From Synaphobranchus kaupii (lineage: Eukaryota > Chordata > Actinopteri > Anguilliformes > Synaphobranchidae): DNA of 64,000 nucleotides. Each line of letters opens with the position of its first letter. The first letter of the stretch is position 1. Shown here piece after piece: positions 60,812 to 64,000 of this stretch. The DNA lies in the NCBI GenBank assembly GCA_029718625.1, contig CM056377.1, forward strand, positions 98,882,998 through 98,946,997, written 5' to 3'. A program made the position numbers and the translations under genes. The notes below the pieces were generated by a model. It saw only the letters and a list, made by a program, of their open reading frames with translations, searched no databases and was not told the origin of the DNA.

Positions 60812-62558
60812 TGTATGTGCATGTGTGCGAGTGTGTGCGCGTGTGAGAGAGAGAGAGCTGTAATTAAATGTTTTTAAAAGCTACTGAAATGTATATGGCT
60901 GGTATAAATGAAAAAATATGATCTAATACAACATTACAACTGGAATGATTTAGAAAACTGTTGAAATTAATCTGTTTTTTCTGTGTAAGTCAGTTAATTT
61001 TTTCTTTGTGTTAATTGTCAGTTCCACCAGCCCATATGTATTGATTGTTTAATGAGTATTTCACATGAATAAGCAGTGTCTCAAATGAATGCATCCATGA
61101 ACAGGCATTTGTGTCATTCTGTCTCTAGCTGCAGGGTTATCTACACAGCAAAGAAAGTCTTGAGAATGAGAAACTGCAAATTATAAGAATTCAGTATGTC
61201 AACACAAATCAACAGACCCTCAGCTTTAAGTCTGTATCGGTGTTAGGTTCTTGGTTACTTTTCTAAAGTGGAATTTTCAAGGCTTAGAGTGAACAGTGAC
61301 AAAGAGATTAAGATGATGTGTAAACATACTATCCATGTTTGACACTAACATTGTCTTGCTATGTTTTCTGTAGTTTTTGGATGATTTATGCATCATGTAT
61401 GTTACTAAAAGAGACTAAACAGGGATCAGCTGTATTCTTACCCTATCAAAGCAGATGTGTTAAAAACAACGCATAACGTGTCATTTTTTAACACATCTCA
61501 GTGTCTAGTTAAAAGTTTTAAGGACAACACATTTTGTGTTACTCTTCAACAGTCTGTGTTAAAAAGTCTCCCTTTTTAACACATAAATTGTGCAATTTGA
61601 CACAAACTCTGTAACATAAAAGTAGTAACTTTGACACAAAACTTTGAAAGCAGCACAGAATAACACAAAATGTGTGTTCATCGGATATCAACACATCTTT
61701 TTTGAGTGTATGAAGCATTTATGGAATCAATATAGTTTTATGTCAGTTAATAGCAGATGAAAATGCAAGATGCAGTTTTAATGTGAGATAAACTTACAAC
61801 AATAATGTCAGTATATAGCAAGTTAAAATGCAAGAACACAAAAAGGAGGACATACAAATGTATGGTTCCATGTATACTATTATATGTTAACATCCAATAT
61901 CTGTAACATATAACTGAACCATAATAATATTTAAAAAATGTGGGAAGTCACATATACTTTGTTTAGCCTGGGGGGAAATAACTTGTTTGCATAGATCTTA
62001 TTTTATTTTAGAGCAGAGTTTAGTTTTAGAATTTAAAGAAAATGTATTTTTTCAATTCAGATTGGAAACCAAACACAAAAAGGTTTTGTTTGCCATCATG
62101 ATTGATATAAATGTGATCTGTATGATTTACGAGATTGTATTATTATTTGTTATGATATGTTAATGGCTCTGTAACATTTCAAAAACCATGTACTAAATGA
62201 AGGAAACGATCATTTAATCAGATAAATGAAGTACTGCAACACTGATGACATGGGGCCCATTGATTTATTGCGCTTTCATTTTCACCCAAATATGCTGCTT
62301 TCTTCAGGAACCGAGTTGCACACATCTCAATATGTGCTGAGAAATAGACCTCTATTTTTATTTGGATGCTTACCTATCTATTAAGTTCCAGAATGTAAGG
62401 CTACATACTCTCTGTTTATATCAAATGAATGGAGTTAATATTAAGTCATTAAGTCAGTTATATTTGTCATTTGGTCATACAGTAATCCCCTTGAAATAGT
62501 TTTAGTGACAAATTAGTCACTTTAAGCTTTCTAGTGTGTGTGTGGGTACGTACACATA
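59794..62558 (+). other. 3' UTR and downstream sequence
   Basis: No coding exon after the stop. A (GT)n microsatellite lies at about 60780-60845. The 61440-61710 segment has several AACACA/TGTGTT units and ends in CAACACATCTTTTTTGAGTG, resembling one end of a fish miniature element. No clear poly(A) site was chosen. Confidence 0.5.
61440..61710. mobile_element. Possible miniature element rich in TGTGTTA units
   Basis: The right end, read on the - strand, starts TACACTCAAAAAAGATGTGT, and the left side shows AGATGTGTTAAAAA near 61451. Internal TAACACA and TGTGTTA units alternate in both senses. The left end is incomplete, so the boundaries are uncertain. Confidence 0.45.
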
Positions 62559-64000
62559 CAGTGCATCCGGAAAGTATTCACAGCGCTTCACTTTTTCCAC
62601 ATTTTGTTCTGTTACAGCCTTATTCCAAAATTGATTAAATTCATTTTTTCCCTCAAAATTCTACACACAACACCCCATAATGACAATGTGAAAAACGTTT
62701 TTTTGAGATCTTTGCAAATTTATTAAAAATAAAAAACAAAAATTTCTCATTTACATAAGTATTCATAGCCTTTGCTTTAACGTATTTTTAAAGTATCATA
62801 TTTCATATTTAGTCGCATATCCTTTACATGCCGTTACTTCCTGAAGTCTGTGACCATCAACATCAAAAAAACTGTCGATATCTTATTTTCAGGTACTGTT
62901 ACAAGCGATACTATAACCTCTCTGCATTTGAATGGATCTCTATGGAAATTGGGGGGTGAGACTAGATTCAGCTGTAAATTACACTGGTACAGTATGGAAC
63001 ACATGGCTGGCTAAATGGCTGTAAGTTATCAAGGGTCTGAGCTATCAAACGAGCCCCAAACCATCACTCTGTTGCCAGATATGGAGTAGATGTGGATGGA
63101 TCACTGCAAGGGTTATTTCTCCGGACTCATTTTTCTACTCCATATCTGTATATCTCTATCTATAGCTTTGCACATTTAGATTCAGGAATTTTTTGCCCAT
63201 TTCCTTCATTGAAATTTGCTCAAAATTTTCTATGGGATTTATGTCTGGGCTTTGTCTGGGCTATTCCAGAATACTGACCTTCTTGTTAAGCCATTTCTTT
63301 GTAGTTACTGCCATGCTTTGGATCATTGTCATGTGGGAACATGAACCTTCACCCTAAACTAATATCTCTTGCAGACTGAAACAGGTTGTCATCAAGGATT
63401 TGCCTGTATATGGCTCCATCCATCTTGACCTTAATGGCAACAAGCTTCCCAGTCCCTCCTGGTGAAAAGCAACTCTGTGGCATGATGCTGCCACCACCGT
63501 GCTTGACAGTAGGGATGGTGTTATCTGGGTGATGGGCTGTGTTTGGTTTGCACCAAACAGCGCTTTGCTTACAGGCTAAAGGGCTCAATTTTAATCATCA
63601 AACCACAAAATATTCTTCCAGAAGATGTCAGGATCTGTCGCATGGCTTAATGTTGGCCTTTCTGAGAAGAAGTTTTAGTCTAGTCACTCTCCCAGAGAGG
63701 CTGAATCTGCAAAGTCCCACTTTAGCCAATGAGCTATATGGCTCTGTCAGTGTTACAACTGGCCTTTTTCACTTCTTGGACAATTACTATTCTTGTCCGG
63801 TTGTTCAGTTTGGTAGGATGACCTGAGCTTGGTAGTGTCTGGGTTGTGCCGTTTTTTTTCTTCTCATTGGGCTTGGAGGTGCTCCAAGCGCTGTTCAATT
63901 GTTTTTTTGAAATCACAAAATAGAACGGTGTTCAGTGTTAATTTAACTCTACCAGAGTCTATTGAGTGAGTTAATACGACACTGAGCATTATATGGTGTG
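62559..64000 (-). pseudogene. Tc1-like element with decayed transposase, running off the window
   Basis: The left end (CAGTGCATCCGGAAAGTATT at 62559, beside TA) is the terminal repeat of a very common fish Tc1 family. After about 250 bases the shared module is found (about 62810-63150). The rest is transposase on the - strand, best seen at 63349-63588: [23 protein letters not shown], then [19 protein letters not shown], parts of the catalytic domain. Stops and frameshifts break it. The other end lies beyond 64000. Confidence 0.85.

Noticed and set aside
62644..62760. AATAAA-like signals as the C1orf226 poly(A) site
   Set aside because: They lie within the terminal region of a Tc1 element and are part of its family sequence.

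Overview
The window looks like nuclear DNA of a ray-finned fish. Short GT-AG exons are spread through long AT-rich introns, there are many Tc1/mariner, hAT and LINE-2-like remnants, and SINE tails of a type I know from fish. Several early-branching teleost lineages carry such SINEs, but the sequence alone does not fix the species.

One host locus explains nearly all the real coding sequence, and it lies on the + strand. Six exons (9472-9580, 18592-18733, 19478-19635, 34993-35154, 43472-43637, 44024-44466) join without a phase break. They encode the last ~393 residues of NOS1AP (CAPON), the adaptor that binds neuronal nitric oxide synthase: the C-terminal part of the PTB domain, a linker, a Gln-rich coiled coil and a C-terminal EIAV PDZ ligand. 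The 5' exons lie upstream of the window. About 13 kb downstream, two more exons (57138-57468 and 59196-59793) encode a protein matching human C1orf226.

The main finding is a good GT donor inside the last NOS1AP coding exon (after base 44173). It is in exact phase with the acceptor of the first C1orf226 exon (57138), so the two sets of exons can be read as one ~605-residue tail that swaps the nNOS-binding end for the C1orf226 domain. The first C1orf226 exon starts at a normal splice acceptor with no CpG-rich promoter-like sequence in front of it. C1orf226 may therefore be the alternative 3' end of NOS1AP here rather than a separate gene.

Region by region: 1-9.5 kb is intron with a truncated Tc1 copy (1.15-1.97 kb) and a full-length, apparently intact Tc1-like element (3888-5418). 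The 9.6-18.6 kb intron holds a Sleeping-Beauty-like non-autonomous element, a decayed LINE-2-like copy, a hAT element with a perfect 8-bp target duplication, and a decayed protein of an unnamed repeat family. The 19.6-35.0 kb intron holds more Tc1 chimeras and a nested Helitron candidate. The 35.2-43.5 kb intron holds a 1.8-kb inverted-repeat element with eight copies of an 18-base motif. 44.5-57.1 kb is 3' UTR, intergenic or readthrough intron with a deleted Tc1 element and a foldback. 59.8-64 kb is downstream sequence ending in a Tc1 pseudogene on the - strand. A ~270-bp module recurs in five Tc1-type elements with three different terminal-repeat families.
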